From assembly GCA_946185745.1 (NCBI GenBank), contig CAMHKQ010000004.1:1-64000 (forward strand): a DNA stretch of 64,000 nucleotides, given 5' to 3'. Below the pieces are notes generated by a model. That model did not search any database. It had not been told where the DNA came from and saw nothing but the letters and a program-made list of their open reading frames with translations. This DNA comes from an uncultured Bacteroidales bacterium (GTDB lineage: Bacteria > Bacteroidota > Bacteroidia > Bacteroidales > UBA932). Positions 24,523 through 31,297 of the stretch are shown one piece after another; within the stretch, counting starts at the first letter, position 1; each line of letters begins with the position of its first letter. The position numbers and the translations under genes are program-made.

Positions 24523-25467
24523 TTACATGTTCATTGCAACCGCCGCCGCACCGAGCAGTCCGATGAACTGGGGATTCAGCTTGGTGATTACCACACCGTT
24601 GGTCACGAAGCGCATGGTATTGCCGTTCAGGCGGGAAAGGATCTTCTCGAACATGAACTCGTCGGCCGCGATTCCGCCTCCGAGCACTACTGTATCGGGG
24701 TCGGTGACACGCACGAGGTTCATGATAAGGTCGGCTATGCCCTGTGCGGCGTTGCAAGTGAGCACGGTGCAGAGTTCGTCGCCTTCCTTTGCAAGGGCGA
24801 AGATGTCAGCGGCCGGGATACGCACCGCATCGTCGGCAGGGAAGGTCAGGCGGGTGGGGTATTTGTCCCGGAGCAGCCTCGCACAAGCGTTGAGGCCGAT
24901 TCCGGAGGCTATCATCTCCACGCAGTCGGTCCTGCCGCAATCGCACTTCACCCCGATGTTTGCACCCACTACCATATGCCCCGCCTCGCCGGCGTTGAAA
25001 TGGCTGCCACGCACCTGCCTGCCGTTGACTACCAGGCCCACGGCAATACCGGTACCTACATTAATATAGATAAAATTCTTGGAGTACTGGCCGACGCCCC
25101 AGACGCGTTCCGCCCGTGTGGCGCTCTTCACGTCGTTGTCGATACGGCAGGGAATGCCGTAAAGCTCGGTCAGCTCCTTTGCCAGCTCTATGGGCTGAGT
25201 GCGGTTGGGATCAATCTGGTGCCACACTCCGGAGTTCGGATCTACCCGGCCGATGAGCCCGACGCCCATGGCTACGGGACGTTCACCGCCCACGAAGCCG
25301 ACGTTTGCGATGTAGTCGTCGAGGGAGGAGCGTATTATCCCGGATGCAGCCTGCTGGCTGAAGAATCCGGAATCGTACCTCTTGTACTTTAATACGTTCC
25401 CGTGCTTGTCCACCTGCCCTATCAGCAGTTTTGTTCCTCCGAGGTCCAGTCCTAAATAAGTCTCCAT
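24523..25467 (-). CDS. ROK-family sugar kinase (glucosamine/GlcNAc or glucose kinase)
   Basis: 314 residues. The phosphate loop GLDLGGTKLLIGQVD lies at the N-terminus. The catalytic Asp is in CRIDNDVKSATRAE, and the ROK zinc site is GEAGHMVVG (His) with CDCGRTDCVE. ROK kinases phosphorylate hexoses at C6. In front of NagB, GlcN or GlcNAc is the most likely substrate; glucose cannot be excluded. First gene of the kinase-nagB-MFS-GH9 operon, with a promoter 23 nt upstream and the regulator gene beyond. Confidence 0.88.
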   Translation of the reverse strand: METYLGLDLGGTKLLIGQVDKHGNVLKYKRYDSGFFSQQAASGIIRSSLDDYIANVGFVGGERPVAMGVGLIGRVDPNSGVWHQIDPNRTQPIELAKELTELYGIPCRIDNDVKSATRAERVWGVGQYSKNFIYINVGTGIAVGLVVNGRQVRGSHFNAGEAGHMVVGANIGVKCDCGRTDCVEMIASGIGLNACARLLRDKYPTRLTFPADDAVRIPAADIFALAKEGDELCTVLTCNAAQGIADLIMNLVRVTDPDTVVLGGGIAADEFMFEKILSRLNGNTMRFVTNGVVITKLNPQFIGLLGAAAVAMNM

Positions 25468-25490
25468 GATTGATTATAGCTGTGCGATTA

Positions 25491-25498
25491 CAAAATTA
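25491..25498 (-). promoter_or_regulatory. -7 promoter box of the kinase operon (TAATTTTG)
   Basis: TAATTTTG on the minus strand, 23 nt before the kinase ATG, in the gap between regulator and kinase. Confidence 0.6.
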
Positions 25499-25553
25499 AT
25501 TCATGCTTATTTGTTCAAGTTCCAAAAAATGTCAAAAATAGTTTGGAAGTTGT

Positions 25554-26711
25554 TTATATTCTGCTCGGACTCGCACCGAATGCCTTCTTGAAGCATACGC
25601 TGAAGTATTTCGGGTCGGAAAAGCCCACCATGTCGGACACTTCCGCTACCGAATAAAGCCCCCCTTCGAGCAGCTCCCGGGCTTTCGTGAGCCTGTAGTT
25701 GCGCACGAAATCGTTCGGGCCCTGCCCGGTAAGCGACTTCAGTTTGTTGTAAAAGGCAGTGCGGCTCATGCCCACTTCGCGGCAGAGGTCGTTCACCGCC
25801 AGTTCGCTGTTGTCCAGTTCTTTTTCGATGATTCCGGAGAGCCTGTCCATGAACTCCCGGTCCAGGCGGTTGGCGAATTCGAGTTTATCGGATTTCCTTC
25901 CCTCCCTGGCGAATGCGGCCCTGAGCCTTTCCCTTTCCTCCAGGATATTCCGGATGCGCATACGCAGCACCGACATGTCAAACGGCCTCACTATGTAGTC
26001 GTCCACGCCCGCTTCGAGGGCGGACACTATATGCTCGCGGTCGTCCCTGGCGGATATCAGGATGACCGGAATATGGCTGGTGGTTACGGTGGACTTCAGC
26101 CGCCTGCAGAACTCCGCGCCGGTAGTGCCGGAATCGGAAGATACGAGCATCAGGAGATCCGGGCTCTTTTCATCGGCAACGCTCCATGCCTGCTCCGTGT
26201 CGGAAGCGGTGAGAACTTCATATGACAGGGAGAGGGTACCGGCCAGATAGTCGACTATTTCCGCCAAAGGCCCTGCTATCAGGAGGGTTGCACCCGGCTG
26301 ACCGGAAGCGGAGGGACGCGCTCCGGCGGGAACGGCATCCCCGTGTGATGGGGATTCATGGCCGCCGGTGCCGGTATTCATGCCCATCCTGCCGGTGGCT
26401 TCGACCTGCTTCACGAGGGCAAGGAGTTTGTCAAGGTTGAGCCTTGCCGTCTCCAATGCGGCCATTCCGCTCTCGGACAGGGTTTCGTTCCTTTCCAGGT
26501 CGGACAGCGGGGCCTTCACGAGGGCGGCCGGAGTGTCCATCTCGGAAGTGAGCCTCAGGATTTCCCTCAACCTCCCGCGAAGCGCGTTCTTGCGGACAGA
26601 CTCCGAACGGCGCCCGAGTTTAGTGGCGACGATTACCGCCACAGTGACCAGTACTGCGGAAAACAAGAACCACAACACTAACTGAAGAGTATGGTTTTCG
26701 ACGGGGGTCAT
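25554..26711 (-). CDS. Truncated HTCS-like regulator: membrane helix, pseudo-receiver, AraC-type HTH
   Basis: 385 residues. A transmembrane helix spans 11-30. Residues 75-105 resemble the second DHp helix of a histidine kinase (AALETARLNLDKLLALVKQV), with no phospho-accepting His and no ATPase domain. A receiver-like domain spans about 141-262, and an AraC HTH spans 300-385 (LAVNDLCREVGMSRTAFYNK; SVAEVSDMVGFSDPKYFSVC). In the receiver the phospho-acceptor Asp aligns with Val190 (PDLLMLV), the N-terminal acidic pair is AGP, and the conserved Lys is Arg (VRPF). It therefore looks unable to be phosphorylated. The periplasmic propeller of a normal HTCS is absent. The start at 26711 lies 18 nt after a -7 box. 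Likely controls the flanking PUL. Confidence 0.85.
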   Translation of the reverse strand: MTPVENHTLQLVLWFLFSAVLVTVAVIVATKLGRRSESVRKNALRGRLREILRLTSEMDTPAALVKAPLSDLERNETLSESGMAALETARLNLDKLLALVKQVEATGRMGMNTGTGGHESPSHGDAVPAGARPSASGQPGATLLIAGPLAEIVDYLAGTLSLSYEVLTASDTEQAWSVADEKSPDLLMLVSSDSGTTGAEFCRRLKSTVTTSHIPVILISARDDREHIVSALEAGVDDYIVRPFDMSVLRMRIRNILEERERLRAAFAREGRKSDKLEFANRLDREFMDRLSGIIEKELDNSELAVNDLCREVGMSRTAFYNKLKSLTGQGPNDFVRNYRLTKARELLEGGLYSVAEVSDMVGFSDPKYFSVCFKKAFGASPSRI

Positions 26712-26729
26712 ATGGGATGATGTTCTTTG

Positions 26730-26737
26730 CAAATATA
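26730..26737 (-). promoter_or_regulatory. -7 promoter box of the regulator (TATATTTG)
   Basis: TATATTTG on the minus strand, 18 nt before the ATG at 26711; divergent from the esterase promoter. Confidence 0.65.
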
Positions 26738-26784
26738 AACAAACGAAGCGCATCCTATGTTTAAAAACTATCAAAAAAAGTTCG

Positions 26785-26792
26785 TAGATTTG
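26785..26792 (+). promoter_or_regulatory. -7 promoter box of the esterase (TAGATTTG)
   Basis: TAGATTTG, 16 nt before the ATG at 26809. Confidence 0.6.
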
Positions 26793-26808
26793 AAAAAATC
26801 TTTTGAAC

Positions 26809-27684
26809 ATGAAACGGATTTCAGTCATTCTTGTGCTGTCGCTTGCCGCCGTGGCGGCCATGGCACAGCCTCTCCGCACGAGCCAGATAATCACCGACAG
26901 CGTCTCCAGCACCCTGCTCGGCGAAGAAGTCAAGGTGAACGTTTACCTGCCGCAGGGCTACGACACTTCGGCCGACAGGCTCTACCCCGTGGTGTATCTG
27001 CTCCACGGCCTCTCCGACACCTACGAGGCCTGGAAGGATAAAGGTCACATGCAGGAAGTGGTGGACGAGCTCATCGCTTCGGGCGCCATCTCCAAGATGG
27101 TCATCTTCATGCCCAATGCAGGCGGCCCCGACGTCCACAACCAGTGGAACGGCTATTTCAACATGCCCGACAGGCCTTACGAGGATTTCTTCTTCAAGGA
27201 GCTGGTTCCCACGCTTGAAAGCCGCTACCGCATCAAGGCGGACAAGCAGCACCGCGCCATCATGGGCCTTTCCATGGGCGGAGGCGGCTCCACCGTCTAC
27301 AGCCAGAGGCATCCCGACATGTTCTCGAGCTGCTTCGCCATGAGCCCGTGGCTCGACCAGGAAGAGCCCGGAGGGGACATGCCGAAAGACAAGCTCTACA
27401 TGGTGAGCAAGGCGGTGCACGACCATTCCGCCAACAAGTTCGTGGAGAATGCTGACGAGCAGACAGTTGCGGCGCTCAAGACCGTGAAGTGGTTCTTCGA
27501 CTGCGGCGACGACGACTTCCTGCTGGACCTCTCCATGGATATCTACCAGAAAATGCGCAATAAGGGCATTCCCGCCGAGCTGCGCATCCGCGACGGCTGG
27601 CACTGCTGGGAATACTGGCACCAGGCCCTGCGGACAGCCCTGCAGTTCGCCACCTGGAACTTCGGCGACCCGGAAAACAGGTAA
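26809..27684 (+). CDS. Secreted alpha/beta-hydrolase esterase (CE1 / esterase D-like)
   Basis: 291 residues with a signal peptide (MKRISVILVLSLAAVAAMA, cut before QPL). The opening LGEEVKVNVYLPQGYD and PVVYLLHGLSDTYEAW (oxyanion strand) are typical of the CE1 family (feruloyl and acetyl-xylan esterases, S-formylglutathione hydrolase-like). The nucleophile is Ser in GLSMGGGG; the acid is in FFDCGDDDF and the His in RDGWHCWEYW. It may remove acyl groups from polysaccharides, but the exact substrate is open. Divergently transcribed from the PUL regulator and converging with the M28 gene, 3 nt apart. Confidence 0.85.
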   Translation: MKRISVILVLSLAAVAAMAQPLRTSQIITDSVSSTLLGEEVKVNVYLPQGYDTSADRLYPVVYLLHGLSDTYEAWKDKGHMQEVVDELIASGAISKMVIFMPNAGGPDVHNQWNGYFNMPDRPYEDFFFKELVPTLESRYRIKADKQHRAIMGLSMGGGGSTVYSQRHPDMFSSCFAMSPWLDQEEPGGDMPKDKLYMVSKAVHDHSANKFVENADEQTVAALKTVKWFFDCGDDDFLLDLSMDIYQKMRNKGIPAELRIRDGWHCWEYWHQALRTALQFATWNFGDPENR

Positions 27685-27687
27685 TCC

Positions 27688-29253
27688 CTATTTAGCGGAG
27701 GCCATTTCGAGGGCCACGCCGAGCATGAGGTGGATGTGGGCGAGGGAGCCCTCCACATCCCAGTCGGGGCGGTATTCGTCACAGGGCTTGTGATACCACA
27801 GAGCGAAAGGATATTTGTTTGGCCTGTCGGGATGGACAAGGTCCACTCCTGACTCTATGACCACCGCAGGGACTCCCTTCTTCACGAAGTTGAAGTGGTC
27901 GGAACGGAAGAACCACCCGTCGGAATTGTCCTGATTCAGAGTGACATAGCGGCCCTGCCGCTTAGCTCCGCGGGCGATGGGACCGTCCAGCGGGCTGTTG
28001 CCTCCTCCGAGGACCACCACGTCGCGGGTGAGGGGCTCCGGAGCCATGCTTTCGAAGTTGATGCACGCCGCTGTCTTGTCCATCGGGACAGCCGGGAAGT
28101 TGCAGTAATGCTCCGAACCGAACATGCCGCTCTCTTCTGCGGTGTAGAACAGGAAGAGCAGGGAACGGTCGGGGCGGCGGGGCAGTTTTGCCGCCTGGGC
28201 GGCGCAGACCAGGGTGGCGGCTACTCCGGATGCGTTGTCGGCAGCGCCGTTGTAGATGGTGTCGCCCTTTTCGTCGGGAGTGCCGATGCCCAGGTGGTCC
28301 CAGTGGCCGGAGATGACCACGGCCTCATCGGGCTTTGTGCGGCCGGGAAGGATGCCTCCGATGTTGCGGGAAGTCCGGATTTCATGGTTCACCGTCATTT
28401 TTATATCTGCCTTCAGGTCCAGTTCCATCGGCTTGAAGCCGGGCTTTTTGGCGGCTGCGGCCGCCTCGTCGAAGTCGGCCCCGGCGGCGGCGAAGAGCTT
28501 GCGGCATCCCTGCTCGCTGATCCAGCCGTTCATGGGCAGGCGCGAGGCGTTCCCGCTCGCGGAATCGAAAAGCGCAAGGTTGCTTCCGGTGTGGTTGGAG
28601 CACACGTCCCAGCCGTATCCGGCGGCGGGGCTATTGTGAATCACCAGGCACCCTGCGGCACCGAGCTTCGCCGCCTGCTCGAACTTGCACAGCCAGCGGC
28701 CGTAGTAGGTCATGTTCTTTCCCTGGAACAGGCTTTCGTCGTAGAAGCCGGGGTCGTTCACCATTGCAAGCACCAGCTTTCCCCTAACGTCAACGCCCTC
28801 GAAATCGTGCCACCCGAACTCGTCGGCGTCGATTCCGAAACCGCAGAACACCACTCCGGTGGCGGGCAGGTCGATGCGCCCGTCGGGCCGTGCGTTCCAG
28901 CCCACGAAATCATCGGGAATCTGCAGGGTGCCTGAACCCTTGATGCCGCTGTACTGCAGGCCGCCGCCGTCGAAGCTGCACTGCGTGGAGATCAGCTGCA
29001 CTTCCTGGAAGTAGCTGCCGCCGAATGCCGGCTGGATGCCGAGGCTGTCGAGCTGCGAGGCCAGATAGATGGTTACAGGCTCTTCGAACTGCGACATGGG
29101 CATGCGGCCGCCGAACTCGTCGGAGGCGACTTTTGCTATCCAGCTGCGGAACATGGCTTCTTCCTGTTCGGCGGGAATGGGCAGGCTGAGTGCCCGGCCG
29201 CGGCAACCCGCAAGCGCAAGGGCGCAAAGTACTATCAGGGGAAAACGTTTCAT
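27688..29253 (-). CDS. M28-family zinc metallopeptidase, lipoprotein
   Basis: 521 residues with lipobox LAGC. A PA-like insert lies about 130-290 (VDVRGKLVLAMVNDPGFYDE). The catalytic domain has the co-catalytic zinc ligands: His and Asp in VISGHWDHLG, bridging Asp in NGAADNASG, Glu-Glu in FYTAEESGMFGS, Glu in NFESMAPE and a C-terminal His in LWYHKPCDEY. M28 aminopeptidases of this type release N-terminal residues from peptides at the cell surface or in the periplasm. No promoter box was pinned down; the upstream region holds the palindrome pair at 29301-29388. Confidence 0.9.
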   Translation of the reverse strand: MKRFPLIVLCALALAGCRGRALSLPIPAEQEEAMFRSWIAKVASDEFGGRMPMSQFEEPVTIYLASQLDSLGIQPAFGGSYFQEVQLISTQCSFDGGGLQYSGIKGSGTLQIPDDFVGWNARPDGRIDLPATGVVFCGFGIDADEFGWHDFEGVDVRGKLVLAMVNDPGFYDESLFQGKNMTYYGRWLCKFEQAAKLGAAGCLVIHNSPAAGYGWDVCSNHTGSNLALFDSASGNASRLPMNGWISEQGCRKLFAAAGADFDEAAAAAKKPGFKPMELDLKADIKMTVNHEIRTSRNIGGILPGRTKPDEAVVISGHWDHLGIGTPDEKGDTIYNGAADNASGVAATLVCAAQAAKLPRRPDRSLLFLFYTAEESGMFGSEHYCNFPAVPMDKTAACINFESMAPEPLTRDVVVLGGGNSPLDGPIARGAKRQGRYVTLNQDNSDGWFFRSDHFNFVKKGVPAVVIESGVDLVHPDRPNKYPFALWYHKPCDEYRPDWDVEGSLAHIHLMLGVALEMASAK

Positions 29254-29300
29254 ATCTTCTGTAAAGGTAATGATAATTCACTTGATGCTACCTCCCGCAC

Positions 29301-29388
29301 TGCTCCCAATGGCAAAAATATAGCGCCATTGGGAGCAAATCAGGCCGTTTTTGCTCCTAATGGAACTGTTTTTGCGCCATTGGGAGCA
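29301..29388. repeat. Pair of long palindromes at 51-bp pitch (second family)
   Basis: Unit 1 is TGCTCCCAATGGC (29301-29313) with its perfect complement GCCATTGGGAGCA (29325-29337), loop 11 nt. Unit 2 is TGCTCCTAATGGA (29352-29364) with GCCATTGGGAGCA (29376-29388), loop 11 nt and two mismatches. The start-to-start distance is exactly 51 bp. The pair lies between the divergent M28 and beta-flower genes, so it could be an operator, but its geometry copies the RAYT-linked arrays. Confidence 0.85.
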
Positions 29389-29410
29389 CTGGAGTACTAT
29401 TGATTATTAT

Positions 29411-29418
29411 TATCTTTG
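29411..29418 (+). promoter_or_regulatory. -7 promoter box of the beta-flower gene (TATCTTTG)
   Basis: TATCTTTG ends 5 nt before the ATG at 29424, implying a leaderless mRNA. Confidence 0.65.
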
Positions 29419-29423
29419 AGCGA

Positions 29424-29837
29424 ATGAAACGTTTATTGATTATCGTCGGCCTGATGCTGGCATCCGTTTTCGGGTTCCAGGCCGCCGCCCAGAAGGTAAC
29501 CGACTCCGGCTACCGGACCGTCGCCCACATCAAGAGCGACGGCACCATTCAGGACGGCTCGTACCGCACTATCGGGCATATCAAGAGCGACGGGACGGTG
29601 CAGGACGGCTCCTACCGCACCATCGGCCACCTGAGGGATGACGGCACAGTACAGGACGCCAGCTACCGGACGGTCGGCCATATCAAGGACGACGGCACCG
29701 TGCAAGACGGTTCGTACCGCACGGTCGGGCATATCAAGAGCGACGGCACCGTGCAGGATGGCTCGTACCGCACTATCGGCCACGCCGAGGGCATCCCGCT
29801 ACAATGGGCCGCGTTCTATTTCTTTTTTCTGAAGTAA
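29424..29837 (+). CDS. 5-fold beta-flower repeat protein
   Basis: 137 residues: signal peptide ([20 protein letters not shown]), then five 16-residue repeats of the pattern [16 protein letters not shown] (about 30-118), then [15 protein letters not shown]. This fits the small Bacteroidales proteins known from structural genomics as 5-fold beta-flowers, in which each repeat makes one petal. Function is unknown; the signal peptide points to the periplasm or outer membrane. The repeats are also near-identical at DNA level (for example CATATCAAGAGCGACGG), so copy number could slip. The ogt gene follows 17 nt later. Confidence 0.85.
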   Translation: MKRLLIIVGLMLASVFGFQAAAQKVTDSGYRTVAHIKSDGTIQDGSYRTIGHIKSDGTVQDGSYRTIGHLRDDGTVQDASYRTVGHIKDDGTVQDGSYRTVGHIKSDGTVQDGSYRTIGHAEGIPLQWAAFYFFFLK

Positions 29838-29854
29838 AGCTGCCGCACGCAGAA

Positions 29855-30406
29855 ATGGACTACACCCGGCACTACGATTCGCCCCTGGGCGGGATTACGC
29901 TCGCAAGCGACGGGGAGGCACTCGTCGGCGTCTGGTTCGACGGGCAAAATCACTTTGCCGCCGGGCTTGACCCGGTGCACGAAGAGCGGCGGCTCCCTGT
30001 TTTTGACGATGCCTGCCGGTGGCTGGACATCTATTTCAGCGGCCGTGTGCCGGATTTCACTCCTAAGTTGAAGTTGCGCACGACAGCTTTCCGCAGGAAG
30101 GTCTGGGAGATTCTGCTGACCATCCCGTATGGCCAGACGATGACCTACGGTGAGATTGCCGCAAAGCTTGGCGGGAGCGTGGGCGTGGGTGATGGCGGGG
30201 GCTTGAAGCGGGCGTCCGCCCGTGCCGTCGGCGAGGGTGAGGGTCCGATGCCGATGTCCGCCCGTGCCGTCGGCGGCGCCGTGAGCCACAACCCCATCTC
30301 CCTCATCATCCCCTGCCACCGTGTAGTCGGCAGCCGCGGCACCCTCACCGGCTACGCCGCCGGCCTCGACCGCAAAGAGCGGCTGCTCCGGATGGAAAGG
30401 GGGTAG
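29855..30406 (+). CDS. ogt: Methylated-DNA--protein-cysteine methyltransferase, with an unusual insertion
   Basis: 183 residues. The active site is PCHRVVG (Cys near residue 154), with [11 protein letters not shown] and the C-terminal [16 protein letters not shown]. It removes O6-alkyl groups from guanine by suicidal transfer to Cys. Between the EIAAKLG helix and the recognition helix [13 protein letters not shown] there is an extra stretch of about 20 residues that includes a partial duplication (ASARAVG ... MSARAVG). At DNA level a 20-nt repeat occurs at 30214-30233 and 30256-30275. The core motifs are intact, so activity is plausible. The start at 29855 ([13 protein letters not shown]) is chosen by homology. 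Confidence 0.88.
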   Translation: MDYTRHYDSPLGGITLASDGEALVGVWFDGQNHFAAGLDPVHEERRLPVFDDACRWLDIYFSGRVPDFTPKLKLRTTAFRRKVWEILLTIPYGQTMTYGEIAAKLGGSVGVGDGGGLKRASARAVGEGEGPMPMSARAVGGAVSHNPISLIIPCHRVVGSRGTLTGYAAGLDRKERLLRMERG

Positions 30407-30416
30407 CCAGCGGTTG

Positions 30417-30499
30417 CCGGCCACGTTTTCGCAGGTTTTCGTGGACGGGACGTATTTGAAATGCCTGCCGGCCACGCTGGAGGCCAAATCCGTGGCCGG
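30417..30499. repeat. REP-like palindromes, two units, same family as the RAYT arrays (inverted)
   Basis: Arms are 30417-30425/30440-30448 and 30468-30476/30491-30499, each with a 14-nt loop, at a pitch of 51 bp. The 19-nt spacer, read on the minus strand, begins CAGGCATTTCAAA, as in the array beside the transposase. This copy is therefore inverted relative to those arrays. It starts 11 bp after the ogt stop codon. Confidence 0.9.
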
Positions 30500-30541
30500 G
30501 ATGCCCCAAATGAACAAGTACAAGGCTACTTTGCTCTGTTC

Positions 30542-30617
30542 GTACACCTGAAGGCCCTCTGGTGTACGCATCGACCCTTTTACCCCATTTGGTTCACTAA
30601 ACACTCCTCTGGTGTAC
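30542..30617. repeat. Possible third short palindrome pair, 50-bp pitch
   Basis: GTACACC (30542-30548) pairs with GGTGTAC (30561-30567). A decayed second unit has GTTCACT (30592-30598) and GGTGTAC (30611-30617). CCTCTGGTGTAC repeats exactly at 30556 and 30606. The rest of 30500-30750 shows no gene that I can support. Confidence 0.35.
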
Positions 30618-30718
30618 AAACCCCCGAACTCCTGACAGGCAAGGGTACCTGAAGCATTTTGTCCAATATTATTAATTATCTCACAGAAATGCAATATATA
30701 CAATACATATATTGTTCT

Positions 30719-30726
30719 TATATTTG
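30719..30726 (+). promoter_or_regulatory. -7 promoter box of the HTH gene (TATATTTG)
   Basis: TATATTTG in an AT-rich stretch, 25 nt before the ATG at 30752. Confidence 0.55.
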
Positions 30727-30751
30727 TAAAAAGAGTGTGATAGTGCAAACA

Positions 30752-31138
30752 ATGAGCAGGGCAATTGAATTCCTGGAGGAGCATCAGTCCCTCACTCCCT
30801 CACGCTGGCGTGAAGATGCGCAGTGGCGCAGAGACAATGAGTTTTGGCTTATGTATTCGCGTTGCATTACGTTACAGGTTTTGCGCGCAATGGATAAACA
30901 GTCTGTCACGCAGGTAGAACTGGCCAAACGTATGGGCTGCACACAGCAATATATTTCCAATCTGCTGAAAGGCAGCTCCAATATGACTCTTGAGACCATC
31001 GCCCGCCTGGAAAACGCATTGAATATTGACCTTATCAAATCGGCCCTTTCTTACGTACGCGGGTATGGCAAGATTTCTCCTTCAAGACAGCGATACCTTA
31101 ATGATTCAGATGATGAGTCGCATGAAGACACCCTTTAA
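30752..31138 (+). CDS. XRE-family helix-turn-helix protein (antitoxin-like, solitary)
   Basis: 128 residues. The XRE HTH spans about 50-100 (SVTQVELAKRMGCTQQYISN, then LLKGSSNMTLETIARLENAL). An N-terminal helical segment (FLEEHQSLTPSRWREDAQWR) and this layout resemble HigA-type antitoxins of Bacteroidetes. No toxin gene is adjacent: the upstream 250 bp has no ORF and the next gene is a separate ATPase, so a toxin-antitoxin role is not supported by context. Base composition is lower in GC than the surrounding genes. Confidence 0.7.
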   Translation: MSRAIEFLEEHQSLTPSRWREDAQWRRDNEFWLMYSRCITLQVLRAMDKQSVTQVELAKRMGCTQQYISNLLKGSSNMTLETIARLENALNIDLIKSALSYVRGYGKISPSRQRYLNDSDDESHEDTL

Positions 31139-31255
31139 TTGGCGAGTTTTTTACCAGACCGAGAATAAAAAAACCGCCGATGAGACTTGTTCTATTCCGT
31201 TCCATACTCGCGTGGAACAAACTGAACAACTGCTCAAATAATCTGAAAAATATTT

Positions 31256-31289
31256 AGCCGCGAACGATATTTTTTGTATCTTCGCGGCT
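31256..31289 (+). promoter_or_regulatory. Promoter flanked by a 9-bp inverted repeat, upstream of the ATPase
   Basis: AGCCGCGAA (31256-31264) and TTCGCGGCT (31281-31289) are perfect inverted repeats around a -7-like box TATCTTCG (31277-31284). The ATG at 31298 follows. This may be an autoregulatory operator or a hairpin at the mRNA 5' end. Confidence 0.45.
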
Positions 31290-31297
31290 GGATATTT

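Noticed and set aside
29816..30784. 322-residue minus-strand ORF across ogt, the palindrome dimer and the gap
   Set aside because: It runs antisense through ogt and through both palindromes, has no recognisable domain, and its start lies inside the HTH gene.
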